From an uncultured Spirochaetaceae bacterium (lineage in GTDB: Bacteria; Spirochaetota; Spirochaetia; Treponematales; Treponemataceae): a stretch of 46,812 bases of DNA. The DNA is taken from contig CADCBK010000005.1 in assembly GCA_902799665.1 (NCBI GenBank), positions 1-46,812 on the forward strand. The letters are read 5' to 3'. The position numbers and the translations under genes were made by a program. Positions 8,475-16,380 of the stretch are shown here, in pieces. Numbering within the stretch: position 1 is the first letter of the stretch; each line of letters begins with the position of its first letter. The notes under the pieces are model-generated. The model searched no databases and was not told the origin of the DNA. It was given only the letters and a program-made list of their open reading frames with translations.

Positions 8475-8502
8475 TTATCGGCCTTTTATAGCGGCAAGTT
8501 TA
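8475..8502 (-). promoter_or_regulatory. Sigma-28 (FliA) promoter of flgM
   Basis: On the minus strand TAAA (8502-8499) is followed after 16 bases by GCCGATAA (8482-8475), an exact match to the FliA -10 consensus; the enterobacterial spacing between these elements is 15. The leader to the flgM start is about 70 bases. Confidence 0.75.
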
Positions 8503-8504
8503 GT

Positions 8505-8543
8505 GAATTCTACTGTTTTTTTAATAAAAAAACAATAGAATTC
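8505..8543. terminator. Long A/T-rich inverted repeat downstream of rsmI
   Basis: GAATTCTA-ctg-TTTTTTT (8505-8522) is repeated in inverse as AAAAAAA-caa-TAGAATTC (8526-8543) with one mismatched position. It begins 8 bases after the rsmI stop and probably ends the rsmI transcript, insulating the flgM promoter. Confidence 0.55.
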
Positions 8544-8550
8544 GAGCCTG

Positions 8551-9249
8551 CTATTCATCGTCCGACTGTCTTCCTTTCAAAACACTAGACACAAACACGG
8601 CAAATTCGCCCTTAATTGACTGCCTTGCCGCAAAATTGTCCCTAACCTGCTCCGCGGAACCTTCCACAATCTCCTCATAGAGCTTGGTAAGCTCCCGCCC
8701 CACAACAACTCTCCGCTCGCTGTCAATATCGGCGATATCCGCCAACAACTTGACAATTCTAAAAGGCGACTCGTACAAAACAAAGGCCTTTTGAGCCTCC
8801 AAAAGCTCGCGCAGGCGCTTTCGCCGCTTTCCGGGGCTTGGCGAAAGAAAGCCCTCAAACACCAGCGTTTTTCCGCCAGGGCCCGCGACGCTAACCAAGG
8901 CCGCAAAGGCGCTTGGCCCCGGTATGGGAACGACCTTAAAGCCAGCCTGCCGGACCATGTAGGCCAAAACCGAGCCAGGGTCGCTGATTCCAGGAGTTCC
9001 GGCGTCGCTGGCGTAGGCCACGTTCTGGCCTTTTTTCAAAGCCTCAATGACTTTTTGAGCCGCGGCCTCCTCGTTTTGGGCGCGGCATGAAATCATGGGC
9101 TTGCTTATTTCAAAATGCGTCAAAAGCTTCATCGTTTCGCGCGTGTCTTCCGCCGCGACCAAATCAACGGAACGGAAAGTTTCCAGCGCCCGCATTGTAA
9201 TGTCGCCCAAATTTCCTATGGGCGTTCCAACGATGTAAAGTTCTGCCAC
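8551..9249 (-). CDS. rsmI: 16S rRNA 2'-O-ribose C1402 methyltransferase
   Basis: A 232-residue RsmI of the SAM-dependent tetrapyrrole-methylase fold. It methylates the 2'-O of C1402 in 16S rRNA, next to the decoding site. Recognisable motifs are LYIVGTPIGNLGD at the N-terminus, AAEDTRETMKLL, the SDAGTPGISDPG loop and PIPGPSA. I place the start at GTG 9249, giving V-A-E-L-Y, because the TATAAT box at 9261-9256 lies only 6 bases upstream with TTGTTT 17 bases further. An upstream in-frame start at 9276 would put coding sequence inside this promoter. The mRNA is then leaderless with a GTG start. Confidence 0.9.
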   Translation of the reverse strand: MAELYIVGTPIGNLGDITMRALETFRSVDLVAAEDTRETMKLLTHFEISKPMISCRAQNEEAAAQKVIEALKKGQNVAYASDAGTPGISDPGSVLAYMVRQAGFKVVPIPGPSAFAALVSVAGPGGKTLVFEGFLSPSPGKRRKRLRELLEAQKAFVLYESPFRIVKLLADIADIDSERRVVVGRELTKLYEEIVEGSAEQVRDNFAARQSIKGEFAVFVSSVLKGRQSDDE

Positions 9250-9255
9250 TCTTTC

Positions 9256-9284
9256 ATTATAGCGCCGCTTGTCCAAAAAAACAA
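9256..9284 (-). promoter_or_regulatory. Promoter of leaderless rsmI
   Basis: Minus strand: TTGTTT (9284-9279), 17 bases, TATAAT (9261-9256) in the context GGCGCTATAAT, then 6 bases to the GTG start. Confidence 0.65.
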
Positions 9285-9286
9285 GC

Positions 9287-11929
9287 CTAAATTTTCCTTA
9301 CAACAAGCAAACTGTGAATTCTTTCTCCGCCTGAGGTCACAAAGTCCAGGCTGATTGTGTTTCCGCAAACGTCCCTAAAACTGTAGACCGTCTTGTTCAT
9401 CGTCATTTGAATTCCGTTCACCGTGACGCTTTTATATTCGCCGGAACTCCAGCTGGCAACGCAGACTTGCAATTCGTCCTGGGGAATGTCGTAATGCCAA
9501 GTCTTGACTCCGCTTCCAGCTTCGACCGTCACTTGCGAACACTTGTAGTAGCCGCGCTTTCCGACAAAAATCAGCGACGTGTTTCCATTGTAGGCGCTGG
9601 CGGGAACTTTGACCCCGTTTATCACGCTTTCCTTTTCCGCGGGCGGAAGGCTTGGACTTTCCGGGCCTTGCGTTGGCTCCCCCTGCCCTTGGTTTGGCGC
9701 GTCAGTTTGGCCAGGGGCTTCTGTTTGGTTTGGCGCGTCAGTTTGGCCGGGCTTGTAGTCGCCGTCGTATTGCGGAACGGTCTGGCTGTCGTCAGGCTTT
9801 GAGGGAGCGGGCGGCTCGGCGGCGCTTTCGGTTTGCGTTTCGTTTACCTCTTTTGGGCTTGCGATTTTTACATTGACAGTCCGTGACCGCGACAAAAGCG
9901 CGTATGAGTTGTCATAAAGATTCCTTAAAGTGAACGATATCGGAACGATTTCATTGGCCTCAACCGCCATGCTGTTTCCAATCTTTATCCAATTGTAAAT
10001 GCCAGTCAAATCGTTTACGGAATAGATTTTTTCAGAAACAGTTACGGCGCTTACATAAGTCGCGTTCCTCGCCCATTTTTCGCTGTACTCAGGATTGACG
10101 CGCATTCCGCTGGCGCCGGAATTCCTTGAGTCGCGCGGCCTGCAAGCGGTAAAGTCGCTGATGATTTCCTGGCTTGAAAGATCGGAGCAAATCACAAAAT
10201 AGGCCTTTCTGCCATAGTCCACCGAAGAAACGTAATAAGGCGACACGTTTCTAAGAGCGGCTTGGGTGACGACGTTCCTGTCAACGGCGAAAAAGTCAAC
10301 GGGAAGCGTCGGCGAAGGAATGGACGCCGTGAAGAATTTTTGCGTCACCTTGACCAGCGTGTAGGACTTGTTGGGATTCCAGTTTGAAAAGTCTATTGAA
10401 TAAGAAACCTTTTCGCGGCCGGCGCCGATTCCTGTCGTCAAATCCAAGTCCTCCGGCGAGCAAATCGTGTGGAACTCGTAAGAGCAGTCAAGGCTCATCG
10501 AAGGAGCGACGCGGGTTGCAATGCGCCTGACCTCTTGAACGGAAGAAGTTCCGTCAAGCGGATTTTGAATCGTTCCGCTCGCCAAAAACCTGCCGGAAGA
10601 CGACAGCGAGAAAGGAGCGGGATTTCTTGAGCCAGAAGCGAATCGCGTAAAGGACTGGCTTGCGATTGACTCTCCATTGATTATCGCAGCCGGATATATC
10701 GTCCTTTCCATTGACGGAATGTATGACTCTATCACAGAGCTTGAGCACGAAAGAGAAAGCGAGGCGTTTCCGTCGCCGTAAGGAACAAGGTTTCTTGCCA
10801 TCGTGAACGGCTTGAAGGCGCCGCTGGAAAGAATGATTGAACCGTATGAATGGTTTTTTGGCAGCGACCTTAGCCGCTTGTAAAACTGATAAAGGCTAGC
10901 CTCAAGCGGCGCCCTCCTGTAGTTTCCGACTTCCTCAAAAAGACGCCCCGCGGCTTCGTAGGAAGAGGCGGTGTGGTCGGCCCTGTAAAGGTATGCAAGA
11001 TAATATTTTAGCGTCACTATGCGCGCGGCGGCGTCCTTGTAGTTTCCGGCGCTTTCAAACCAGGCGATGGCGGTCTTGTACTCTTCCTTTGTTCTAGCCG
11101 AGGCGGAAAGAATGAGCGCGATTTCATAGCTTAGCGCTTGGATTCTGTAACTGGCGTCGCGGTAGCTCCTTACCCAAGAGCAGGAATTTTTGTACCAGCT
11201 TATCGCGGATTTATAGCCTTCAAGCGTGGCCAGAGCCTCGTAGTCGCGCGCGTTAAGGTAGCACAACTCCGCGCACTTTTCCGCGGAATGGCCGGCGCTT
11301 GAGTAGGAGTCGCCTTTTTTGTAAACATCAATAAGCCAAGCGCGCTCCTCAACATTCTGGCCAGGATAAAAAGCCTCGGCTATTATATAGTAAAAATCCG
11401 CCAATTCCTGCCGCGCCTCGGCCTTCATTCCGGCAAAGTTTTCGCTGTATTTCACCACCTCAAAGCGGCCAAGCTTCTCGCTCCCGACAAATTTCGGCAA
11501 CGGAAGGACCGCCCTTTGGATTCTGACCAAGTCGTTCAGGCTGGAAATGATGTCCTGGCTTTTCCTTATGACAAATGAAATGTCGGGATGGCTCAATAGG
11601 TTTTTGCTTCTTGAAATTTGCTCGCGGCATTTTTTTACGGCCTCGGTTTCTGAAGCGTTATGCTTGGCGGCGAATTCGTCGCGAAGCTTTTTTACGCTTT
11701 CATGCGCGTAAAGCTCTTCAACCGTGGACGGATAGATGGTCTGAAAAAGCTCCGCCGCTTCGTCGTCTTCGTTTTTATTGACAAGACGCTTGCAAAGGAT
11801 TTCTATCGCGGTGACATTGTCGCCTTTTGCGATAAGACGTCTGGCCCTTTTTATCGAAATGCAGCCCGACAACAAAATCGACGCGCAAACAAAAAGAAGC
11901 GGCGCTATAAAACAATATCTCTTTTTCAT
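9287..11929 (-). CDS. Large outer-surface or periplasmic lipoprotein
   Basis: An 880-residue protein with a lipoprotein signal: MKKRYCF, a hydrophobic core and the lipobox LLSGC. Residues about 30-370 look like alpha-helical TPR/Sel1-type repeats with many A, Y and C residues (for example YKTAIAWFESAGNYKDAAARI). The middle part is beta-rich, followed by a Pro/Gln/Asp-rich linker containing GQTDAPNQ twice, and a C-terminal beta domain of about 100 residues. I do not recognise the family. The start is ATG 11929 because TATAAT lies 7 bases upstream; the track-style start three codons earlier falls inside that promoter. It is divergent from the DUF1538 gene through an overlapping promoter. Confidence 0.85.
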   Translation of the reverse strand: MKKRYCFIAPLLFVCASILLSGCISIKRARRLIAKGDNVTAIEILCKRLVNKNEDDEAAELFQTIYPSTVEELYAHESVKKLRDEFAAKHNASETEAVKKCREQISRSKNLLSHPDISFVIRKSQDIISSLNDLVRIQRAVLPLPKFVGSEKLGRFEVVKYSENFAGMKAEARQELADFYYIIAEAFYPGQNVEERAWLIDVYKKGDSYSSAGHSAEKCAELCYLNARDYEALATLEGYKSAISWYKNSCSWVRSYRDASYRIQALSYEIALILSASARTKEEYKTAIAWFESAGNYKDAAARIVTLKYYLAYLYRADHTASSYEAAGRLFEEVGNYRRAPLEASLYQFYKRLRSLPKNHSYGSIILSSGAFKPFTMARNLVPYGDGNASLSLSCSSSVIESYIPSMERTIYPAAIINGESIASQSFTRFASGSRNPAPFSLSSSGRFLASGTIQNPLDGTSSVQEVRRIATRVAPSMSLDCSYEFHTICSPEDLDLTTGIGAGREKVSYSIDFSNWNPNKSYTLVKVTQKFFTASIPSPTLPVDFFAVDRNVVTQAALRNVSPYYVSSVDYGRKAYFVICSDLSSQEIISDFTACRPRDSRNSGASGMRVNPEYSEKWARNATYVSAVTVSEKIYSVNDLTGIYNWIKIGNSMAVEANEIVPISFTLRNLYDNSYALLSRSRTVNVKIASPKEVNETQTESAAEPPAPSKPDDSQTVPQYDGDYKPGQTDAPNQTEAPGQTDAPNQGQGEPTQGPESPSLPPAEKESVINGVKVPASAYNGNTSLIFVGKRGYYKCSQVTVEAGSGVKTWHYDIPQDELQVCVASWSSGEYKSVTVNGIQMTMNKTVYSFRDVCGNTISLDFVTSGGERIHSLLVVRKI
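9691..9748. repeat. Tandem 22-bp repeat, 36-bp period, in lipoprotein linker
   Basis: The 22-base sequence beginning ggtttggcgcgtc occurs perfectly at 9691-9712 and 9727-9748. It encodes the repeated GQTDAPNQ in the linker. The 12-codon period keeps the frame, so copy number could vary without breaking the protein. Confidence 0.7.
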
Positions 11930-11936
11930 AAAAAAC

Positions 11937-11977
11937 ATTATAGCGCGCTTTTAAATATTTTTGTAGCGCGCTATAAT
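11937..11977. promoter_or_regulatory. Face-to-face leaderless promoters forming a palindrome
   Basis: ATTATAGCGCGC (11937-11948) and GCGCGCTATAAT (11966-11977) are a perfect 12-base inverted repeat. Each arm is the -10 box of one divergent gene: the leftward ATG (11929) lies 7 bases beyond one arm and the rightward ATG (11984) lies 6 bases beyond the other. Both -35 regions fall in the shared A/T-rich centre, so the two genes must share or compete for polymerase. Confidence 0.7.
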
Positions 11978-11983
11978 GCAGGC

Positions 11984-13492
11984 ATGGACATCGCCGCAAA
12001 ATTCAAGGAAACCGCGAAATCCGTTCTGCCTGTAATAATAATTGTCCTCGTCTTGGGCTTTACCGCCGTTCCGCTGGAAAAAGCCGTTTTAGCCCGCTTT
12101 GCGGTCGGCGGCCTCTTGTTGATTTTTGGCCTGACAATCTTTTTGATGGGCGTGGGAATGGGAATCGAGCCGATGGGCGAGCGCTGCGGCTCGGCGCTGG
12201 TGGCGAAAAAGAATTTGCCGCTGCTTTTGTCTTGCGCGTTCGCGATTGGCTTTATCGTGACGGCCGCCGAGCCGGACATACAAGTTTTTGGCGACCAAGT
12301 CAAGGAAATATTCCCTTTCGTCAACAAGCTGGTTTTTACCTTCGCCATCGCCGGCGGAGTCGGAATCTTTTTGCTTTTGGGCTTGCTGCGGACGGTCTTG
12401 AATTTTCCGATTAAGATTTTCTTCTTCCTTTTTTATTCGCTCTTGTTCGCGCTGGCCTTTTTCGCGCCACAAAACTTTTTGCCAATCGCCTTTGATTCAG
12501 GCGGAGCCACCACAGGCCCGATGACGGTTCCCTTCATCATGTCGCTGGGCTTGGGCGTGTCGGCCGTCCGCGCGGGAAAGGACGACTCCTCTTTTGGACT
12601 TACAGGAACGGCCAGCATAGGGCCTGTAATGGCAGTCTTGGCCTATTCAATCTTTTTAAGGGCGCCGCAAGATTTTGTCCAAGAAATCGCGCGGGCGAAA
12701 ATTGAAGGCGCCGCTGAACTAGGGTTTTTCGCAAAAATCTTTTTGCCTTTTGCGAAAACCTTTCCGATTTTTCTGCGGGAATCGCTTTTTGCAATCGCTC
12801 CCCTCGTCGCTATGTTCGCGGCATTTCAAGCGGCGCTTTTAAAAATGACCGCGCGGCAAACGATTAGAATTTTAGTCGGATTCTTTTACGCCTACATCGG
12901 ACTTACCGTTTTTTTGACGGGAGTCAACGGAGGCTTTAGCGAGGCGGGCCGCGATCTTGGACAAACGCTTGGAAACCTTGCCATGCAAAGCGGCGGCTTT
13001 TGGATCGCGCTTCTGATTTTTACCGGAGTGGTTTTTGGCGCGGTCATTGTCTGCGCCGAGCCTGCCGTTTGGGTTTTAAGCGAACAGGTGGAGCAAGTTT
13101 CAGGCGGAACGATAAAGCGCAAGGCTCTTTTGATTTTTCTTTCAGCTGGAACCGCGGTTGCCATAGCGATTTCATTGCTGGCAAATGTCTTTGACTTTAA
13201 CCTAAAATGGATTTTGACAATCGGCTATTCAGTCAGCATGCTGTTAATGTTCTTTTGTCCGTCGATGTGGACAGGAATCGCCTTTGACTCTGGCGGAGTC
13301 GCTTCAGGGCCGCTAACATCCACTTTCATTCTTTCTTTTACGATTGGAGCGGCCGCGACAAATCCAGCCGATTCTTTTGGAGTCATTGCGCTTGTGGCCA
13401 TGATGCCTTTGAGCGCGATTCAAATAATGGGAATAATTTACAAGGCCAAGCAATCGCGCAAGGCGCGCGACGCTTCCAAGGAGGCCAAATGA
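11984..13492 (+). CDS. DUF1538 integral membrane protein
   Basis: A 502-residue polytopic membrane protein of the DUF1538 family. It is built from two homologous halves, each carrying an AEP motif (ITAAEPD-like VTAAEPDIQVF near residue 88 and VCAEPAVWVL near 350) and the hallmark FDSGGxxxGPxT (near residues 168 and 434). Ten or more hydrophobic segments are visible. The duplicated pore-like layout and the pairing with a PII-type protein suggest a transporter or channel gated by a soluble nucleotide sensor; this is inference. ATG 11984 lies 6 bases after TATAAT, so it is probably leaderless. Its TGA overlaps the ATG of the next gene (ATGA), indicating translational coupling. Confidence 0.88.
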   Translation: MDIAAKFKETAKSVLPVIIIVLVLGFTAVPLEKAVLARFAVGGLLLIFGLTIFLMGVGMGIEPMGERCGSALVAKKNLPLLLSCAFAIGFIVTAAEPDIQVFGDQVKEIFPFVNKLVFTFAIAGGVGIFLLLGLLRTVLNFPIKIFFFLFYSLLFALAFFAPQNFLPIAFDSGGATTGPMTVPFIMSLGLGVSAVRAGKDDSSFGLTGTASIGPVMAVLAYSIFLRAPQDFVQEIARAKIEGAAELGFFAKIFLPFAKTFPIFLRESLFAIAPLVAMFAAFQAALLKMTARQTIRILVGFFYAYIGLTVFLTGVNGGFSEAGRDLGQTLGNLAMQSGGFWIALLIFTGVVFGAVIVCAEPAVWVLSEQVEQVSGGTIKRKALLIFLSAGTAVAIAISLLANVFDFNLKWILTIGYSVSMLLMFFCPSMWTGIAFDSGGVASGPLTSTFILSFTIGAAATNPADSFGVIALVAMMPLSAIQIMGIIYKAKQSRKARDASKEAK

Positions 13493-14166
13493 TTTTTAAG
13501 CTGATTGTCGCCATAACGCCAAACGGCCAATGCGACGCGATAAGCCAAGCGGCAAAGGCTGCCGGCGCTCCGGGCGGAACCATTCTTCCAGGCCGCGGAA
13601 CCGCGCCCAACAACATACTTTCGCTCTTGGGTTTTGGCGACAGCTCCAAGGAAATACTTTTGTCCGTCGTTCCTCAAAACGCGGAAGAAAAAATACGCGC
13701 CGCCATCGCGGAAGAATGCCAAAAAAAGAAAGGGCGCGCCGGCGTCTTGTTTTCTATAAAAGTCAACTCGTTCATTAAAAGCGGAAGCGGCGACGACTTA
13801 TGCAAGGGGGAAAATCTTATGCAAGAAAGCGCTTATCAAATGATAACGGCAATCATGAACAAGGGCTACGCCGAAGACGCGATGGCCGCGGCAAGAAACG
13901 CCGGCGCCGGCGGAGGAACAGTGCTTGGCGGGCGTGGAACCGCGCGCGAAGGCGACGCTAAATTTTTTGGCGTTGAAATCGTTCCCGAAAAAGAAACGCT
14001 TATGATTTTGACTCCGCGCGAAAAAGCCGCGCAAATCGTTGACGCCATAAAAGGCCTTGAATGTTTTTCAAAGGGCGGAAGCGGAATCATTTTCACGACA
14101 GACGCAAGCGGCTTTTCGTTGCTTGGCCAAAAGGCTTCGCAAGCCCAAAATTCGGCCCGCGCGTAG
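13489..14166 (+). CDS. Tandem PII-like signalling protein
   Basis: A 225-residue protein made of two PII/GlnK-like ferredoxin-fold units (about 1-100 and 112-212). Each has the G-A-x-G-G-T-x-L-x-G-R-G motif (GAPGGTILPGRG and GAGGGTVLGGRG) and a closing strand with GxGxxF. Classical PII proteins are single-domain trimers that bind ATP, ADP and 2-oxoglutarate and control ammonium transporters. Here two units are fused and coupled by ATGA to the DUF1538 membrane protein, so it is probably that protein's regulator. The classical uridylylation tyrosine is not evident. The last residues (SQAQNSARA) are encoded by a short repeat shared with other genes. Confidence 0.85.
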   Translation: MIFKLIVAITPNGQCDAISQAAKAAGAPGGTILPGRGTAPNNILSLLGFGDSSKEILLSVVPQNAEEKIRAAIAEECQKKKGRAGVLFSIKVNSFIKSGSGDDLCKGENLMQESAYQMITAIMNKGYAEDAMAAARNAGAGGGTVLGGRGTAREGDAKFFGVEIVPEKETLMILTPREKAAQIVDAIKGLECFSKGGSGIIFTTDASGFSLLGQKASQAQNSARA

Positions 14167-14174
14167 TTGGCGCC

Positions 14175-14999
14175 ATGAAACTTGTTCATTTTACGACAAT
14201 CGATTCCACAAACGCGGAGGCCCTGCGCCTGCTTGAAAGCGCCGGACAAAAAGGCGCGGCCGCTTTGCGCGGCCTTGACCAAACAGTAATCGCCGCCGAC
14301 GAGCAAAGCGCGGGCCGCGGCCGCCTTAAGCGCGCCTTTTACTCTCCGGCAAAGGCAGGCGTTTACTTTACCGCGATTTACGTTCCTTCCAAAAGCATAG
14401 AAGAGCCCGCGCTGTTGACCGCAAGCGCCGCCGTGGCAGTTTGCCGCTCGCTAAAGGATTTTTTTGGAGCGGACGCAAAAATTAAATGGGTCAACGATGT
14501 TTACGTGGCTGGCAAAAAAGTTTGCGGCATACTGGCGGAAGGCCACCTAGGCCCGGACGGAAAAATCGACGCGGCGGCAATCGGAATCGGAATCAACATT
14601 TATCCAAGCGACTTTCCGGCGGAGATAGCGGGCCGCGCAGGCTCGATTCTTGGCGGCGCCAACAGTTTTGGTTCACCCGAAAGTTTTGGCGGCCCCGACA
14701 ATCGCCCGCAAGCCAAAAATCAGGCCGGCGACATTCGCTTGGACTTGGCGCGCAATGTAAGCCAAAAGCTTTTTGACATTCTTTCAGACGACTCAAAAAT
14801 CCGCGCCGCCCTGGACGAATACGCCGCGCTTTCCTTTATCGTCGGAAAAACAATAACGGTTCTTCCCGTAATCGGCGACGACAATTCCGCCTACGCAGCC
14901 ACAGTCCTAGGCATAGACAAAAAAGCGCGCCTGCTTGTCCGCCTAAACGACGGAAGCGAGCGCGCCCTTTCCAGCGGCGAAATCTCGATTAAGATTTGA
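14175..14999 (+). CDS. birA: Biotin--[acetyl-CoA-carboxylase] ligase
   Basis: A 274-residue BirA of the monofunctional type without an N-terminal DNA-binding domain. It joins biotin to the biotinyl domain of acyl-CoA carboxylases by way of biotinyl-AMP. Motifs are TIDSTNAEA at the start, ADEQSAGRGR (biotinyl-AMP binding, near residue 45), IKWVNDVYV and KVCGILAEG. A low-complexity loop of about 25 residues rich in S, F, G, P and Q (around 160-185) interrupts the catalytic domain and carries a copy of the window's GCAAGCC repeat. ATG 14175 lies 8 bases after the stop of the PII-like gene, so it probably belongs to that operon. Confidence 0.9.
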   Translation: MKLVHFTTIDSTNAEALRLLESAGQKGAAALRGLDQTVIAADEQSAGRGRLKRAFYSPAKAGVYFTAIYVPSKSIEEPALLTASAAVAVCRSLKDFFGADAKIKWVNDVYVAGKKVCGILAEGHLGPDGKIDAAAIGIGINIYPSDFPAEIAGRAGSILGGANSFGSPESFGGPDNRPQAKNQAGDIRLDLARNVSQKLFDILSDDSKIRAALDEYAALSFIVGKTITVLPVIGDDNSAYAATVLGIDKKARLLVRLNDGSERALSSGEISIKI

Positions 15000-15005
15000 A
15001 TCATT

Positions 15006-15032
15006 GCGGCGCGAAAATTGCATTCGCGCCGC
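15006..15032 (+). terminator. Strong G/C-rich hairpin after birA
   Basis: gcggcgcgaa (15006-15015) pairs with ttcgcgccgc (15023-15032). There is no T-run on the forward strand, so termination for birA would be imperfect. Confidence 0.45.
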
Positions 15033-15079
15033 AAAAAGAGTGTGTCAAGGCTTTAAGCGAAGCGTGCCTTGATACACTC
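15033..15079 (-). terminator. Intrinsic terminator of the his fusion operon
   Basis: Minus strand: GAGTGTATCAAGGC (15079-15066) pairs with GCCTTGACACACTC (15051-15038), 14 pairs with one wobble, followed by five T (15037-15033). It starts immediately after the stop codon of the fusion gene. Confidence 0.75.
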
Positions 15080-16378
15080 TTACTTCTCTTTGTGCCGCCT
15101 GTCCAGCTCGTCCAACACGTCCTTCCAAGAAACCTTTTCCTTGTACATCAAGACGCTGACAAAGTAAAGCAAATCGGCGGCTTCCCAAATCGCCTCGTCG
15201 CGGTTTGGCGCCTCGCACAATTCGCCGGCTTCTTCCATGACCTTTTCGCGGACGCGCTTGTCGTCAAGCGTGGCGGTGTAAGAGCCGGGCTTGGGATTGG
15301 CGAAGCGCTCGCTGATTGTTTGGTACAAGCGCTCAAGGCTTGAAGCCTCGTCGGCTTCCGCTCCAAAGCAAGTGAAGCTTCCTGTATGGCAAACGCCTCC
15401 GTGCGGAACAACGGTGGCCAAAACCGTGTCGCGGTCGCAGTCTACGCGCAGTTTTTTGACTTCCAAAAAGTGGCCGCTCGTTTCGCCCTTGGTCCAAAGA
15501 ACGTTCCGAGTGCGGCTCCAAAATGTGAGTTTTTTTGTGGCGAAAGTTTTTTCAAAGGCCTCGCGGTTTGAGTAGCCCATCATCAAGACTTGGCCGTTCA
15601 CGCTTTGCGCGATTACCGGAAGCAATCCGCCTACTTTTTCCCAATCAAGGCATTCCATAAAGGAATCCTTTAGCGAAACCTTGTTGGTGTAAAGCGCCAT
15701 TCCAAGCTGAACGTCGCAGCCAAGCCTTTCCAATTCCGCGATTTCTTGAACGGTTGAAACGCCGCCGGCAACGACAACCTTGCATTTAACGGCCTCGCGC
15801 AATTCCTTGGCGGCCTGCATGTTTGTTCCCTGCATGCAGCCTTCCTTTTCAACGCAAGTCCACAAGAGCTCCGAGCAATATTGTTCGGCGGCCTTGGCGG
15901 CGGCGACTAGAGGTATGTCAAGAGTTTCTTTCCAGCCGTGAACGGCAATCTTTCCGTTAATGCTGTCAACAGAAATTATGACGCGCTGCTTTCCAATCGA
16001 GTCGCAAAGCTCTTGCAAAAATTCTTTGTTAAGAATGTCGTCCTGGCCCTTGGCCTCTTTGTTGAAAGCGGCGCTTCCGACGATCACTTTTTCGGCGCCA
16101 AGGCTGATTAATTCTCTCGCGCGCTTTACGCTGCGAACGCCGCCGCCGGTCCTGACGTTGCCCTTTCGCAAAAGGCTTTTTAAGAGCGGAGTGTTGACGG
16201 TGTTGCCCTTAAGGTCAGTGTGGCCCATCGCGGCGTCAAGGTCGATGACCGCGACGTCTCCGTAAAAGTTAAAGTCATTGATCAGCGCGTCCGCGTCGTC
16301 GCGCTGCAAAACCAAGTCCTTGCCGTTCTTTAGTTGAACGACATGTCCGTCCTTTAAGTCAATAGATGATATAACCAT
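15080..16378 (-). CDS. HisA-like / HisI / HisE fusion, histidine biosynthesis
   Basis: A 432-residue three-domain protein. Residues 1-245 are a HisA-type beta/alpha barrel (IDLKDG with Asp7, VIDLDAA, the GGGVRS loop at 78-83, SVDSINGKIAVHGW with Asp138 and AGGVST). Residues 250-340 are phosphoribosyl-AMP cyclohydrolase HisI, with VDCDRD and CHTGSFTCF zinc and magnesium ligands. Residues 345-430 are phosphoribosyl-ATP pyrophosphatase HisE, with the EEAGE and EAADLLY acidic helices. It would carry out three consecutive steps from PR-ATP to PRFAR. HisIE is a common fusion; adding HisA in front is unusual. No Shine-Dalgarno is visible, and the ATG lies 2 bases after the upstream stop, which suggests coupling. 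No other his gene is nearby. Confidence 0.88.
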   Translation of the reverse strand: MVISSIDLKDGHVVQLKNGKDLVLQRDDADALINDFNFYGDVAVIDLDAAMGHTDLKGNTVNTPLLKSLLRKGNVRTGGGVRSVKRARELISLGAEKVIVGSAAFNKEAKGQDDILNKEFLQELCDSIGKQRVIISVDSINGKIAVHGWKETLDIPLVAAAKAAEQYCSELLWTCVEKEGCMQGTNMQAAKELREAVKCKVVVAGGVSTVQEIAELERLGCDVQLGMALYTNKVSLKDSFMECLDWEKVGGLLPVIAQSVNGQVLMMGYSNREAFEKTFATKKLTFWSRTRNVLWTKGETSGHFLEVKKLRVDCDRDTVLATVVPHGGVCHTGSFTCFGAEADEASSLERLYQTISERFANPKPGSYTATLDDKRVREKVMEEAGELCEAPNRDEAIWEAADLLYFVSVLMYKEKVSWKDVLDELDRRHKEK

Positions 16379-16380
16379 AA

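Noticed and set aside
9250..9276. Upstream start for rsmI giving MDKRRYNER
   Set aside because: These codons lie in the TATAAT promoter, and family members begin at LYIVGTPIGNLG.
11660..11983. N-terminal extension of the DUF1538 gene by 108 codons
   Set aside because: It would run through the divergent lipoprotein gene and the promoter; the membrane segment and -10 box support ATG 11984.
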